This document shows positions 1 to 7,226 of a DNA stretch of 10,340 nt, in pieces. The position numbers and the translations under genes were made by a program. The notes under the pieces are model-generated. The model ran no database searches, was not told the origin of the DNA, and was given only the letters and a program-made list of their open reading frames with translations. Origin of the DNA: Pseudomonadota bacterium. GTDB lineage: Bacteria > Desulfobacterota > Desulfobulbia > Desulfobulbales > DAOVYS01. The DNA lies in NCBI GenBank assembly GCA_030635485.1, contig DAOVYS010000071.1, forward strand, positions 1 through 10,340. The letters run 5' to 3'. Numbering within the stretch: the first letter of the stretch is position 1; the number at the start of each line of letters is the position of its first letter.

Positions 1-159
1 GATATGGTTATGTGCCTTTCCTGCCACAGGCCGCATGCAACACCCTACCCCGATCTTTTACGATGGGACTATGCGGGTGACATGATTGCCGGCAACACTC
101 CAGCGGGTGACAATTATACCGGCTGCTTTTATTGCCACACACTGAAAGACGATGGTTGA
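1..159 (+). CDS. multihaem cytochrome c, C-terminal end (partial)
   Basis: Frame 1 is open from the first base to a TGA at 157-159, giving 52 residues whose N-terminus lies outside the window. Two haem c attachment motifs are visible: CLSCH (residues 5-9) and CFYCH (42-46), about 37 residues apart. The stretch after the first motif, RPHATPYPDLLRWDY, resembles the paired ('doubled') CXXCH cytochromes common in sulfate- and metal-reducing Desulfobacterota. In that family the proteins are exported and carry electrons in the periplasm or outside the cell. The His residues outside the motifs could be distal haem ligands, but this cannot be assigned from a fragment. The total number of haems is unknown. 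A strong terminator starts about 95 bases downstream, so this is the last gene of its transcript. Confidence 0.85.
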   Translation, partial: DMVMCLSCHRPHATPYPDLLRWDYAGDMIAGNTPAGDNYTGCFYCHTLKDDG

Positions 160-254
160 TGATCTGATAAACGCACAGATCTAAACCTGTCCGATTCGCA
201 GGAACCATAAAATAACCAAGATCCGTTTTTTATACAGGATCACAGGATACATGG

Positions 255-297
255 AAAAAAATTCCCACAGGTTTCACAGCCTGCTGGGAATTTTTTT
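255..297 (+). terminator. Rho-independent terminator, possibly bidirectional
   Basis: The left arm 255-271 (A7, TTCCCA, CAGG) pairs with 280-297 (CCTG, one bulged C at 284, TGGGAA, T7), leaving an 8-base loop. The stem ends in an uninterrupted T7, with A7 on the other side, so it could stop transcription from either direction. It most likely ends the cytochrome transcript. A 73-codon reading frame over this hairpin is best explained as chance. Confidence 0.8.
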
Positions 298-513
298 CAT
301 TTATCTGAAACAAAATCAGAGCCAAAGATATCAATCCAGCGTACAGCCTTATTTCTGCCTTAAAGATATACCGGCACCGACTCTCTTTTCCAGATTTCCG
401 AACATTTTTATTCGGATTCCCGGAATCCAGGCGCTTTCCAAGGAATCCTTCAATCGTGTACTTTTCAATTAAAAGGTCGAATATACTGACAAACTCAAAA
501 TATTTTTGTGTGC
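298..513. other. AT-rich intergenic stretch, no gene recognised
   Basis: No convincing coding sequence on either strand. The only reading frame of note (251-472) begins inside the terminator hairpin, lacks a Shine-Dalgarno sequence and looks like no known family. The 11-mer TATACTGACAA at 482-492 occurs again at 1075-1085, upstream of the RND adaptor gene. Confidence 0.5.
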
Positions 514-529
514 TGGTATAAAAATTGCT
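514..529 (+). promoter_or_regulatory. sigma-54-like promoter for the PilZ gene
   Basis: TGGTATAAAAATTGCT has the GG (515-516) and GC (527-528) separated by exactly 10 bases and keeps the TTGCT half of the -24/-12 consensus TGGCACR-N4-TTGCW. The two C positions of the -24 half are T here. The expected start site is near 540, leaving about 78 bases of leader. No activator site was identified. The same bases can be read as a weak sigma-70 promoter (TTGCTT 525-530, 18-base gap, GATAAT 549-554), so the sigma factor is uncertain. Confidence 0.42.
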
Positions 530-617
530 TTATTCTCACCATTAAATGGATAATTCCTTTATATTACTAATTCTACCGCCTCGGACTTTATAAGACGTAA
601 TCTATCCAGGGGGGAGT

Positions 618-1007
618 ATGATAGACGGAGATTTACAGATGCCTCAGGAACAGTGTTTCACGGAAAGACGGAGACATCCGCGATTCAGGGCTATGGAGGG
701 TGCAGTAGTCCTTGCGTCCAGTAATTTTGGAAATGTTCTAAATATCAGCAAAGGCGGCATGGCTGTCAGCTATATTAACTGGGACAACCAAAAAGGAGGC
801 AAAGGCTTGCTGGATGTCATGTATGAGGGTGATGTCGTGTTGCATGATTTTCCATTCTCCGTTATTCCTGAAAGCGAGACATATAATATGGGCGAAAGCA
901 GGATGATTGTAATGAAACAACAACGCATCAAATTTGGTCCACTGACACCTGGTCAGGAGGCGCAACTGGATCTTTACTTAAACGATTATGCTTTTGGTGA
1001 GGCATAA
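618..1007 (+). CDS. PilZ-domain protein (c-di-GMP effector)
   Basis: A 129-residue protein that is essentially one PilZ domain. The RxxxR c-di-GMP-binding motif is seen as RRHPR (residues 18-22). The second motif, (D/N)xSxxG, appears as NISKGG (42-47), each at the expected end of the first beta strands. PilZ proteins bind cyclic di-GMP and relay it to motility, surface attachment or polysaccharide systems; the partner here cannot be told. There is no signal peptide, so it is probably cytoplasmic. The start at 618 follows a G-rich Shine-Dalgarno (AGGGGGGAG, 608-616) that sits very close to the ATG. An in-frame ATG at 639 preceded by GGAG with 8-base spacing would remove seven residues and keep the whole domain. 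It is probably monocistronic: no gene lies within 350 bases on either side. Confidence 0.85.
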   Translation: MIDGDLQMPQEQCFTERRRHPRFRAMEGAVVLASSNFGNVLNISKGGMAVSYINWDNQKGGKGLLDVMYEGDVVLHDFPFSVIPESETYNMGESRMIVMKQQRIKFGPLTPGQEAQLDLYLNDYAFGEA

Positions 1008-1264
1008 CAGGCAGATTTTTCTTTTAATTAAAGACCTGTTAAATCCGGCCATAAAGTCGAGTCGTTTTGTTACGTATACTGACAAGTTGTCGTAAAATCA
1101 ATAAATTCAATTTACTCCCTTCACAAACATCTTTCCAACTTAGAAAATCCACAAACCGCCGGCACTCGTGTGCCGGAACTCCCCCAAGCCTCAATATCTT
1201 CAAACCGTTCAACCTTTATCAGTTTTAAACCGTGCCCCCTCAAACCAGAGTAGTTACATTTTTC
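1008..1264. other. intergenic stretch with small inverted repeats
   Basis: No gene recognised. AACAGG (1006-1011) and CCTGTT (1035-1040) flank a second small inverted repeat (TCTTT/AAAGA) and might form a weak hairpin after the PilZ gene, but no T-run follows. The 11-mer TATACTGACAA at 1075-1085 is shared with 482-492. Here it runs into the dyad GACAA-G-TTGTC (1081-1091), which could be a protein-binding site. Confidence 0.4.
1159..1176. repeat. perfect 7-bp GC-rich hairpin
   Basis: CCGGCAC (1159-1165), loop TCGT, GTGCCGG (1170-1176). No T-run follows on either strand, so it is not a classic intrinsic terminator. It may be a REP-like palindrome or a structured leader element ahead of the RND genes. 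Confidence 0.45.
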
Positions 1265-1294
1265 TTGACTTATTTCGGCATCACGCTGAATAGT
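1265..1294 (+). promoter_or_regulatory. possible sigma-70 promoter of the RND unit
   Basis: TTGACT (1265-1270) matches the -35 box at five of six positions. AATAGT (1289-1294), 18 bases further on, is a four-of-six -10 box. The A/T-rich surroundings and position just upstream of the adaptor gene support it. The start site would fall near 1301. Confidence 0.4.
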
Positions 1295-1394
1295 TAAAAA
1301 ATAAGTTGATAAAGGATTGAGGAATTGGCAAGACCTATTACAATCTTTCTCTTGGTCTCAAAACAATGAACAACAAATTCAGGGTTCGAAGAAA

Positions 1395-2771
1395 ATGGAA
1401 AAAGAATCAGCCAAAAATAAAAATCCATTATGGAAGAAGCTCCTTGTCATCATCCCTATTATTGCTGCCCTCCTGACAGCTGTTATTCTTGTCAAGTCTA
1501 AATCCGGACCGGAACAGAAACAAGTTAGGGAGACTTCAAGAGTTATGCGGGTTATCGAGGTGCCTAAAGTAAATCTGATTCCACGAGCCATAGGCTATGG
1601 AATTGCGGAACCCGGTATCATCTGGCGGGCTGTAGCGGAAGTGCGGGGCCGGGTTTTGGATGTTCATCCTGACCTGAAGGCCGGCTCCTTGATCAAGGAA
1701 GGTGAAGTGCTTCTGAAAATAAATCCTGTGGAATATGAGCTTTCAGTAGCAAGGCTTCAGGCCGGCATTGATCAAGCCGGAGCGGACCTGGCGGAACTTG
1801 AGATCCGAAAACAAAACACGAAAAGCTCGCTGGAAATTGAGAAACATTCTCTTTTGCTTGCCGAACAGTCCCTGACCAGAAAACAAAACACTTTGAAAAA
1901 TAAAACGATATCCGCAAATGAAGTCGATCAGGAAGAACGGAGTGTTTTAGCCCAGCGGCAAAGCGTCCAGCAACTTGACAACACCTTGAAATTGATTCCC
2001 TCCCAAAAAAAGGCGCTGGAAGCAAAACTCGCTTCCAGCAAAGCCCACCTGAAACAGGCGGAACTCGATCTCGCGAAAACCGTTTTGGTTGCCCCGTTTA
2101 ATTGCCGCATAGGCGAGGTCGGTATCGAGCAGGGACAATATCTTTCCGCAGGCCAAGAACTTTTTGAAGCGCACAGCACCGCGGTTACCGAAATTGAAGC
2201 CCAGTTTCTCGGAGAGCAGCTTCGCCACCTGATAGGAGGAAACAAAATCCCGCCCCCTGTTGACATGGCAAACATCCGAAAACTCGTTAATATTCAGGCT
2301 ACCGTCCGTATTCAAAGCGGAGACTGGACCATTGAATGGGACGCCAGGTTTGACCGGATCCGAGAAACCGTGGACCCTGACACCCGTGCTTTTAACATTA
2401 TTGTAGCAGTTGACAAACCTTACGAAAAAATCATACCCGGCAAGCGACCTCCACTTACCCGTGGTCTTTTTTGCGAAGTTGAGTTAAAAGGTCCTCCACA
2501 ACGGGAAAGTATTGTTATTCCCAGAGCTGCCTTACATGAGGGCATTGTTTTCATTCTTAATGAGGAAAACCGGCTCCACCCGGTTGCGGTCACCACTGCT
2601 TTTGTTCAATCCAATATGGCAATCATTGAATCCGGTCTCTCAGGCGGCGAAACCCTGATTGTTTCAGAACCCTCCCCTGCCATCACCGGCATGCTGGTTG
2701 CGCCGGAAAGGGACAAAGGGCTCGAAAAAAGATTACTTGCCGAAGCCGGAGTTAAAACGGTGTTAAAATGA
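1395..2771 (+). CDS. RND efflux periplasmic adaptor (membrane fusion protein, HlyD/AcrA type)
   Basis: Links an inner-membrane RND pump to an outer-membrane channel. From ATG 1395 the protein has 458 residues: basic N-terminus, one membrane anchor (about 16-33, no lipobox), the first half of a lipoyl-like domain (about 78-112, with GRVLDVHPDLKAGSLIKEGE), a long alpha-helical coiled-coil hairpin rich in Gln, Leu and Lys (about 115-225), the second lipoyl half (VAPFNCRIGEVGIEQGQYL), then beta-barrel and membrane-proximal domains ending at the TGA. The frame stays open upstream to a TTG at 1317, which would add 26 hydrophilic residues; ATG 1395 is preferred because it gives a normal basic-anchor N-terminus, although its Shine-Dalgarno is weak (AGGG, 10 bases away). 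The permease gene follows, separated by an inserted element. Substrate unknown. Confidence 0.9.
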   Translation: MEKESAKNKNPLWKKLLVIIPIIAALLTAVILVKSKSGPEQKQVRETSRVMRVIEVPKVNLIPRAIGYGIAEPGIIWRAVAEVRGRVLDVHPDLKAGSLIKEGEVLLKINPVEYELSVARLQAGIDQAGADLAELEIRKQNTKSSLEIEKHSLLLAEQSLTRKQNTLKNKTISANEVDQEERSVLAQRQSVQQLDNTLKLIPSQKKALEAKLASSKAHLKQAELDLAKTVLVAPFNCRIGEVGIEQGQYLSAGQELFEAHSTAVTEIEAQFLGEQLRHLIGGNKIPPPVDMANIRKLVNIQATVRIQSGDWTIEWDARFDRIRETVDPDTRAFNIIVAVDKPYEKIIPGKRPPLTRGLFCEVELKGPPQRESIVIPRAALHEGIVFILNEENRLHPVAVTTAFVQSNMAIIESGLSGGETLIVSEPSPAITGMLVAPERDKGLEKRLLAEAGVKTVLK

Positions 2772-2773
2772 TC

Positions 2774-2891
2774 GTAAATATTCGGCAGCACTGCATCTGC
2801 ATGCGCCCAACGGAAGTGCCCTTGAGGTGCACTGCCAAACATTTACATTCCGTGGTTTTTTAAAGTTTTTCGCACATACCCGAATATGTAC
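2774..2891. mobile_element. miniature inverted-repeat element (IS66-like MITE), copy 1
   Basis: A 118-bp element beginning GTAAATATTCGG and ending CCGAATATGTAC (11 of 12 terminal bases match as inverted repeats). It is flanked by a perfect 8-bp direct repeat AAATGATC (2766-2773 and 2892-2899), the mark of transposition. Inside, 2774-2846 is itself a degenerate palindrome, followed by a T/A-rich tail module. It is clearly related to the element at 8695-8810 along both arms and the tail. It encodes nothing. GTAA ends and 8-bp duplications are typical of the IS66 family, so a transposase elsewhere in the genome probably mobilised it (inference). It separates the RND adaptor and permease genes. 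Confidence 0.85.
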
Positions 2892-2893
2892 AA

Positions 2894-5800
2894 ATGATCA
2901 CCTATTTTGCCAAGCACCCAACTGCAGCCAACCTCCTGCTGCTCTTCTTTCTGGTCATCGGAATTTTAACACTTTCCGATATCCGCCGAGAGACATTTCC
3001 TGATTTTTCTCCAAGTGAATTGCAGATCCGGGTTCCTTACCCCGGGGCTACGGCCGAGGAAGTGGAAGAGGCTGTCTGCCGACGAGTGGAAGACGCTATT
3101 GACGGCGTCAATTTTGTAAAGGAAATCCGCTCCGAAGCGCGTGAAGGGCTGGCTGTCATTACCGCTGAAATGGATGATGCTGGAGATCCGCGGACCTTTA
3201 TCGATGATATCGACAAAGAAGTCAATGCGATCTCCGACTTTCCCAGTGAGGTGGAAGACCCGATTATCACGGAGCTTGGAAAAACGGATCCGGTGGTGTC
3301 GATCATTGTTTCCGGGCCAATGTCAATACCCGATCTCAAGGCATATTGTGAAGACCTGAAAAACCGTATGCAGGAGGCTGGTCTTTCACTTATCGACATT
3401 AAGGGATTTTCAGATCACCAGTTTCGCGTGGAGGTGTCCGACACAGCTCTGCGTCGGCTAAACATGAGCGTTGCCCAGCTGGCCGACATGATCTCCGCCC
3501 AGAACATCGATCTGCCTGCCGGCGCCATAGAGGCTCCGGACCGTGACATTATGGTGCGATTTGTCGATCAGAAACGCTCAATCCACGAATTGGAAAAACT
3601 GGTAATCAAAGCAGGCAAAAAAGGAGCGGAGATTCTGCTCGGCGATGTAGCTGTGATCCACGACACCTTTGACCTTGCCGAAGACAAAATCATGGTGAAC
3701 GGCAGCCGCGGCGCCATCTTAAACGTCAAAAAAACAAAACAGCAGGATACGATCCGTATTGCGGATAAGGTGAAGGCCTTTGTCAAAGAAGAGCTGCAGC
3801 GCCATCCCCAGATCAATCTGACCATTACGCAAGATAATTCCATTATACTTATTGACCGGATGCAAATGCTCATTAAAAATGGGTGGCAAGGGTTAATCCT
3901 GGTTTTTTTAACAATGTGGCTTTTCTTTAATCTGCGGATTTCATTCTGGGTTGTTCTTGGTCTGCCGGTTTCATTCCTCGGTGCTTTCTTTTTTCTCCCC
4001 AGCCTGAATCTGACCATCAATATGATGACCATGGTGGGGTTACTCTTGGCGCTTGGTTTACTGATGGACGACGCTATTGTTATTACCGAGAACATTGCCG
4101 TCCACCGCCGGCGCGGCAAGAGGCCGCTTGCCGCAGTTGTTGACGGTGTAGGAGAAGTGGCGGCAGGAGTAATATCCTCTTTTATTACCACGATCTGTGT
4201 TCTCGGCCCACTTGCTTTTATTGAGGGACAAATCGGCAAGGTACTAAAAGTTGTGCCCATGATTCTTATCCTGGTTCTGACTGTGAGTCTTATTGAAGCC
4301 TTTTTCATTCTGCCTGCTCATTTAACGCACGCAATGCACAGCTACAACCCCGGGGACACCAACCGAATAAGGCAAGCTTTTGATAAATTTATCGAATGGA
4401 TACGTGAGTATCTTCTAGGACGTACAATCGATTTTCTACTCAAATGGCGGTATCTCTTTATCGGCTTTGTTATTGGATTATTTATCATTTCCCTGGGGAT
4501 AGTGATTTCCGGCAAAATCAAAGTGCTGGGGTTTCCTGAAATTGAAGGCGATGTTGTGGTTGCACGGTTGCTTATGCCCCAGGGGACACCTTTGCAAAGA
4601 ACAGAGCAGACAGTGAAACAGATCCTCTACGGCCTTTCTGAAATGAATAAAGAGTTTAAGCCGGGCCAGCCGGGCCGACAAGATCTGGTCGTCAATGCCA
4701 ATGTTCAGTTCAATCAGAATGATGAGGCATACGAAAACGGCCCTCACGTAGCTACTGTCACTGTTGATCTTCTTTCTGCTGAAAACCGGGCAGGCCTTAT
4801 CGATGATTATATTGCCGTCTGGGAAGAAAAAATAGGCCCTCTGTCCGATGTCATCAGCCTAACCATTGGAGAACCCGGTTTCGGCCCGGCAGGCAGGCCC
4901 ATTGAAATTCGTGTACGGGGAAAAGATCTTGATCTCATGAAATCGGCGGTAAGCGAGATGCAGACATGGTTTGAACAATTTAAAGGTGTTTTAAACCTGT
5001 CTGACGACCTCAGACCCGGAAAGCCTGAACTTAAAATTCAACTTCAGGGAGGGGCTACCAGTCTAGGGATTGACGCTGCAACCATTGCCCGGCAGCTCCG
5101 GGCCGGTTTTTACGGCATGACCGCCGGCGAAATCCAGGTCAATGCCGAAAGTTACGAAATTGATGTACGGCTGCGGGAGCAGGACCGGAACAGTCTCGCT
5201 GATCTTGAGAATTTCAACATTATTCCGGCTGACGGCAGACAAATTCCTCTTTCCACAGTGGCACAGTGGAAAGAGGGGCGCGGCAGATCGCGCATAGCCC
5301 GCCATAATGGAATGAGGGCTGTTACCCTGCGGGGAGACTTGGATACCCGTGTTACCAACGCCAATGAGTTACTCTCTCTTTTCCGGCAAGATTTTTTGCC
5401 GGAATTTTCTCAAAAATACCCTGAACTCCAGGTGGCTATTGCGGGCGAATCGGAGGAATCAGGCCGAACTCAAGCTTCCATGCTGAGAGCTCTTCTCATT
5501 GGCCTGATCGGTATATATATGCTCTTAACTTTTCAATTCCGCAGTTACACGGAACCCTTCATCGTAATGATCGCCATCCCCTTGTCGCTCATCGGCGTAA
5601 TCTGGGGTCATGTTGTTATGGGAATTCCCCTCAGCATGCCCAGCCTCTTGGGTTTCATAGCCCTGGCCGGCATTGTGGTCAACGATTCTATCCTGCTGGT
5701 GCTGTTTCTAAAAAATTCACGGGCTGAGGGATTGCCGGTACATGTTGCGGCCGGACAGGCCAGCCGCAGCCGTTTCAGGGCAGTGCTATTAACTTCGATC

Positions 5801-6016
5801 ACAACTGTTGCCGGCCTCTTACCGCTACTTTTTGAAAAGAGTCTGCAGGCGCAGATCCTTATGCCTTTAGTGGTCAGCACCGCCTTCGGCCTGATGGCGT
5901 CCACCCTCCTGGTATTGTTGGTAATACCTTGCCTGTACCAGATACTCGGAGACTTTGGATTGCAAGAGAAAATAGCGTCGACAAAAGAAAAAAATATTGA
6001 AGGCTTAACGCCTTGA
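2894..6016 (+). CDS. RND efflux transporter permease (AcrB/HAE-like)
   Basis: A 1040-residue inner-membrane pump, the usual full length for the family. It uses proton flux to push substrates toward an outer-membrane channel. Visible: first membrane helix about 12-30; the periplasmic entry with VPYPGATAEEVEEAV; helix 4 with LGLLMDDAIVITENI, in which D392 and D393 match the paired proton-relay Asp of AcrB; a duplicated second half; and helix 10 with AGIVVNDSILLVLF. The last carries N-D where AcrB has its Lys, as in many non-AcrB RND subgroups. The reading frame is intact. ATG 2894 has no Shine-Dalgarno: the upstream bases are the end of an inserted element, and before insertion this ATG overlapped the adaptor stop as ATGA. 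Initiation efficiency is therefore doubtful. Substrate (drug, solvent or other organic) cannot be assigned, and no TolC-like gene is in the window. Confidence 0.93.
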   Translation: MITYFAKHPTAANLLLLFFLVIGILTLSDIRRETFPDFSPSELQIRVPYPGATAEEVEEAVCRRVEDAIDGVNFVKEIRSEAREGLAVITAEMDDAGDPRTFIDDIDKEVNAISDFPSEVEDPIITELGKTDPVVSIIVSGPMSIPDLKAYCEDLKNRMQEAGLSLIDIKGFSDHQFRVEVSDTALRRLNMSVAQLADMISAQNIDLPAGAIEAPDRDIMVRFVDQKRSIHELEKLVIKAGKKGAEILLGDVAVIHDTFDLAEDKIMVNGSRGAILNVKKTKQQDTIRIADKVKAFVKEELQRHPQINLTITQDNSIILIDRMQMLIKNGWQGLILVFLTMWLFFNLRISFWVVLGLPVSFLGAFFFLPSLNLTINMMTMVGLLLALGLLMDDAIVITENIAVHRRRGKRPLAAVVDGVGEVAAGVISSFITTICVLGPLAFIEGQIGKVLKVVPMILILVLTVSLIEAFFILPAHLTHAMHSYNPGDTNRIRQAFDKFIEWIREYLLGRTIDFLLKWRYLFIGFVIGLFIISLGIVISGKIKVLGFPEIEGDVVVARLLMPQGTPLQRTEQTVKQILYGLSEMNKEFKPGQPGRQDLVVNANVQFNQNDEAYENGPHVATVTVDLLSAENRAGLIDDYIAVWEEKIGPLSDVISLTIGEPGFGPAGRPIEIRVRGKDLDLMKSAVSEMQTWFEQFKGVLNLSDDLRPGKPELKIQLQGGATSLGIDAATIARQLRAGFYGMTAGEIQVNAESYEIDVRLREQDRNSLADLENFNIIPADGRQIPLSTVAQWKEGRGRSRIARHNGMRAVTLRGDLDTRVTNANELLSLFRQDFLPEFSQKYPELQVAIAGESEESGRTQASMLRALLIGLIGIYMLLTFQFRSYTEPFIVMIAIPLSLIGVIWGHVVMGIPLSMPSLLGFIALAGIVVNDSILLVLFLKNSRAEGLPVHVAAGQASRSRFRAVLLTSITTVAGLLPLLFEKSLQAQILMPLVVSTAFGLMASTLLVLLVIPCLYQILGDFGLQEKIASTKEKNIEGLTP

Positions 6017-6023
6017 ATTTTTT
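5997..6023 (+). terminator. possible intrinsic terminator over the permease stop codon
   Basis: AAGGC (6000-6004), loop TTAAC, GCCTT (6010-6014), then GAA and T6 (6018-6023). Outer TT/AA pairs could lengthen the stem across one G-G mismatch. The stem is short, but its place exactly at the end of the RND gene and the T-run support it. Confidence 0.45.
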
Positions 6024-6152
6024 GTAATAGAAATGTTAGTGTGTGATAAGCGATTAAACAGGTACTGCGTCGACATATTAACTACGCACAACATATTGAT
6101 ATCATTGGCAGCTATAGAATTAAAGGCCAAAAGGTCTTTTCGGAGAAAAGAG

Positions 6153-7181
6153 ATGAAACGCGTTCTTATTTGCACACTGGTTGCATTTTTTTCTATTATC
6201 ACAATTTACTCAGGAGGAAGCATGGCTGAAGAAAAACCGCTTGATGATGGGCTATACGCCAAATTTATAACCGACAAGGGAGACATTGTCTGCCTGCTGG
6301 AATATGAGAAAACCCCTTTGACGGTCGCCAATTTCGTCGGACTGGCCGAAGGGACCAAAAATTCAAACAAAAAAAAGGGAGCCCGCTTTTACGATGGCTT
6401 GGTCTTTCATCGTGTAATTCCTGATTTCATGATTCAGGGAGGATGTCCGTCCGGCTCCGGCACCGGCAGTCCAGGATATCGTTTTCCTGATGAGTTCGAT
6501 TCAAGTCTGAAGCATGACAGGCCAGGTATTCTCTCCATGGCAAATGCGGGCCCGGGCACAAACGGCAGCCAGTTCTTCATCACTCATACGCCTACTCCTC
6601 ACCTGAATGGCAAACACACTGTTTTTGGACACGTAATTTCCGGCCAGGATGTTGTGGATGCAATACAAAAAGGTGATAAGCTGACAAAAGTCGAAATTAT
6701 CCGCATTGGAGACAAGGCTGAATCTTTCAAGGCCGACCAGAAGGCATTTGATGCCCTTTTAAAGGAACTTCCCAAAAAGGCTGAAAAGGCAGAACGAGAA
6801 AAAGAGATGGAGTTGGAGGCGCTCATCAGCAAAAATTGGCCTGATGCAAAAGAGACTTCATCAGGTCTCAAATATGTGGTTGTAAAAGAGGGCTCGGACG
6901 GCAAGCCCAAACGCGGCGCACTTGTCACGGCTCATTACACCGGCAAATTGCTTGACGGCACAAAATTTGACAGCTCTTACGACAGGAACAAACCATTTCA
7001 GTTTCCGGTTGGACTAGGACATGTGATAAAGGGGTGGGATGAGGCGTTTCTGGATATGGGAAAAGGGGAGCAGAGGGTTCTGATCATACCATCGGATCTG
7101 GCCTATGGTTCAAGAGGGGCGGGCGGGGCTATTCCGCCAAATGCCACCCTGGTGTTTGATGTGGAACTTATTGATTTTTAG
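6153..7181 (+). CDS. exported cyclophilin-FKBP fusion peptidyl-prolyl isomerase
   Basis: Two unrelated proline isomerase folds in one 342-residue chain, N-terminal cyclophilin then FKBP. Residues 1-25 form a signal peptide (MKR, hydrophobic core, SMA before EE), so it probably assists folding in the periplasm. The cyclophilin part (about 34-186) has FHRVIPDFMIQGG with the catalytic set R87, F92, M93, Q95, plus GTNGSQFFIT and LNGKH. The Trp that binds cyclosporin in human CypA is His150 here. A charged helical linker (about 190-235) leads to an FKBP12-like domain (239-342) that keeps Y262, F272, D273, V291, I292, W295, Y318 and F335. Both domains look active. ATG 6153 has GGAG seven bases upstream; the frame is open back to 6033 but without signal-peptide logic. 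An internal ATG at 6222 has a better Shine-Dalgarno (see finding). Confidence 0.93.
   Translation: MKRVLICTLVAFFSIITIYSGGSMAEEKPLDDGLYAKFITDKGDIVCLLEYEKTPLTVANFVGLAEGTKNSNKKKGARFYDGLVFHRVIPDFMIQGGCPSGSGTGSPGYRFPDEFDSSLKHDRPGILSMANAGPGTNGSQFFITHTPTPHLNGKHTVFGHVISGQDVVDAIQKGDKLTKVEIIRIGDKAESFKADQKAFDALLKELPKKAEKAEREKEMELEALISKNWPDAKETSSGLKYVVVKEGSDGKPKRGALVTAHYTGKLLDGTKFDSSYDRNKPFQFPVGLGHVIKGWDEAFLDMGKGEQRVLIIPSDLAYGSRGAGGAIPPNATLVFDVELIDF
6212..6217 (+). promoter_or_regulatory. internal Shine-Dalgarno inside the isomerase signal peptide
   Basis: A perfect AGGAGG, four bases before the in-frame ATG at 6222. Initiation there would give a protein starting MAEEKPLDDG that lacks the signal peptide and would stay in the cytoplasm. 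The same bases encode the Gly-Gly-Ser before the predicted cleavage site, so chance is possible. Confidence 0.35.
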
Positions 7182-7209
7182 TAAGTTTGCACCCCTGGCG
7201 AACGATTAC
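7181..7209 (-). repeat. solo 29-bp GTAA/TTAC unit (MITE left-end module)
   Basis: Read on the minus strand, these 29 bases match the left end of the elements at 7662 and 8870, with only four differences from the 8870 copy. They begin GTAATCGTTCGCCAGGGG and end ACTTAC. The unit stands alone between the isomerase and lipoprotein genes, and its first plus-strand base is the G of the isomerase TAG stop. No flanking duplication is visible. It is either a decayed element or a unit that exists on its own. Confidence 0.7.
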
Positions 7210-7226
7210 AACTAAGGAGGGAAAAA

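Noticed and set aside
251..472. 73-codon reading frame after the cytochrome gene
   Set aside because: It starts inside a strong terminator hairpin, has no Shine-Dalgarno, and its translation resembles no protein family.
1317..1394. Longer TTG start for the RND adaptor
   Set aside because: It adds 26 hydrophilic residues ahead of the normal basic-anchor N-terminus, and the purine-rich AAAGGA touches the TTG with no spacing. Kept only as an alternative.
3568..4308. 246-codon minus-strand frame inside the RND permease
   Set aside because: Antisense shadow of a strongly conserved membrane protein; the translation is low-complexity and rich in Ser, Thr, Ile and Arg.
6033..6152. Longer N-terminus for the cyclophilin-FKBP protein
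   Set aside because: The extra 40 residues would bury the signal peptide internally, and ATG 6153 has a well-placed GGAG.
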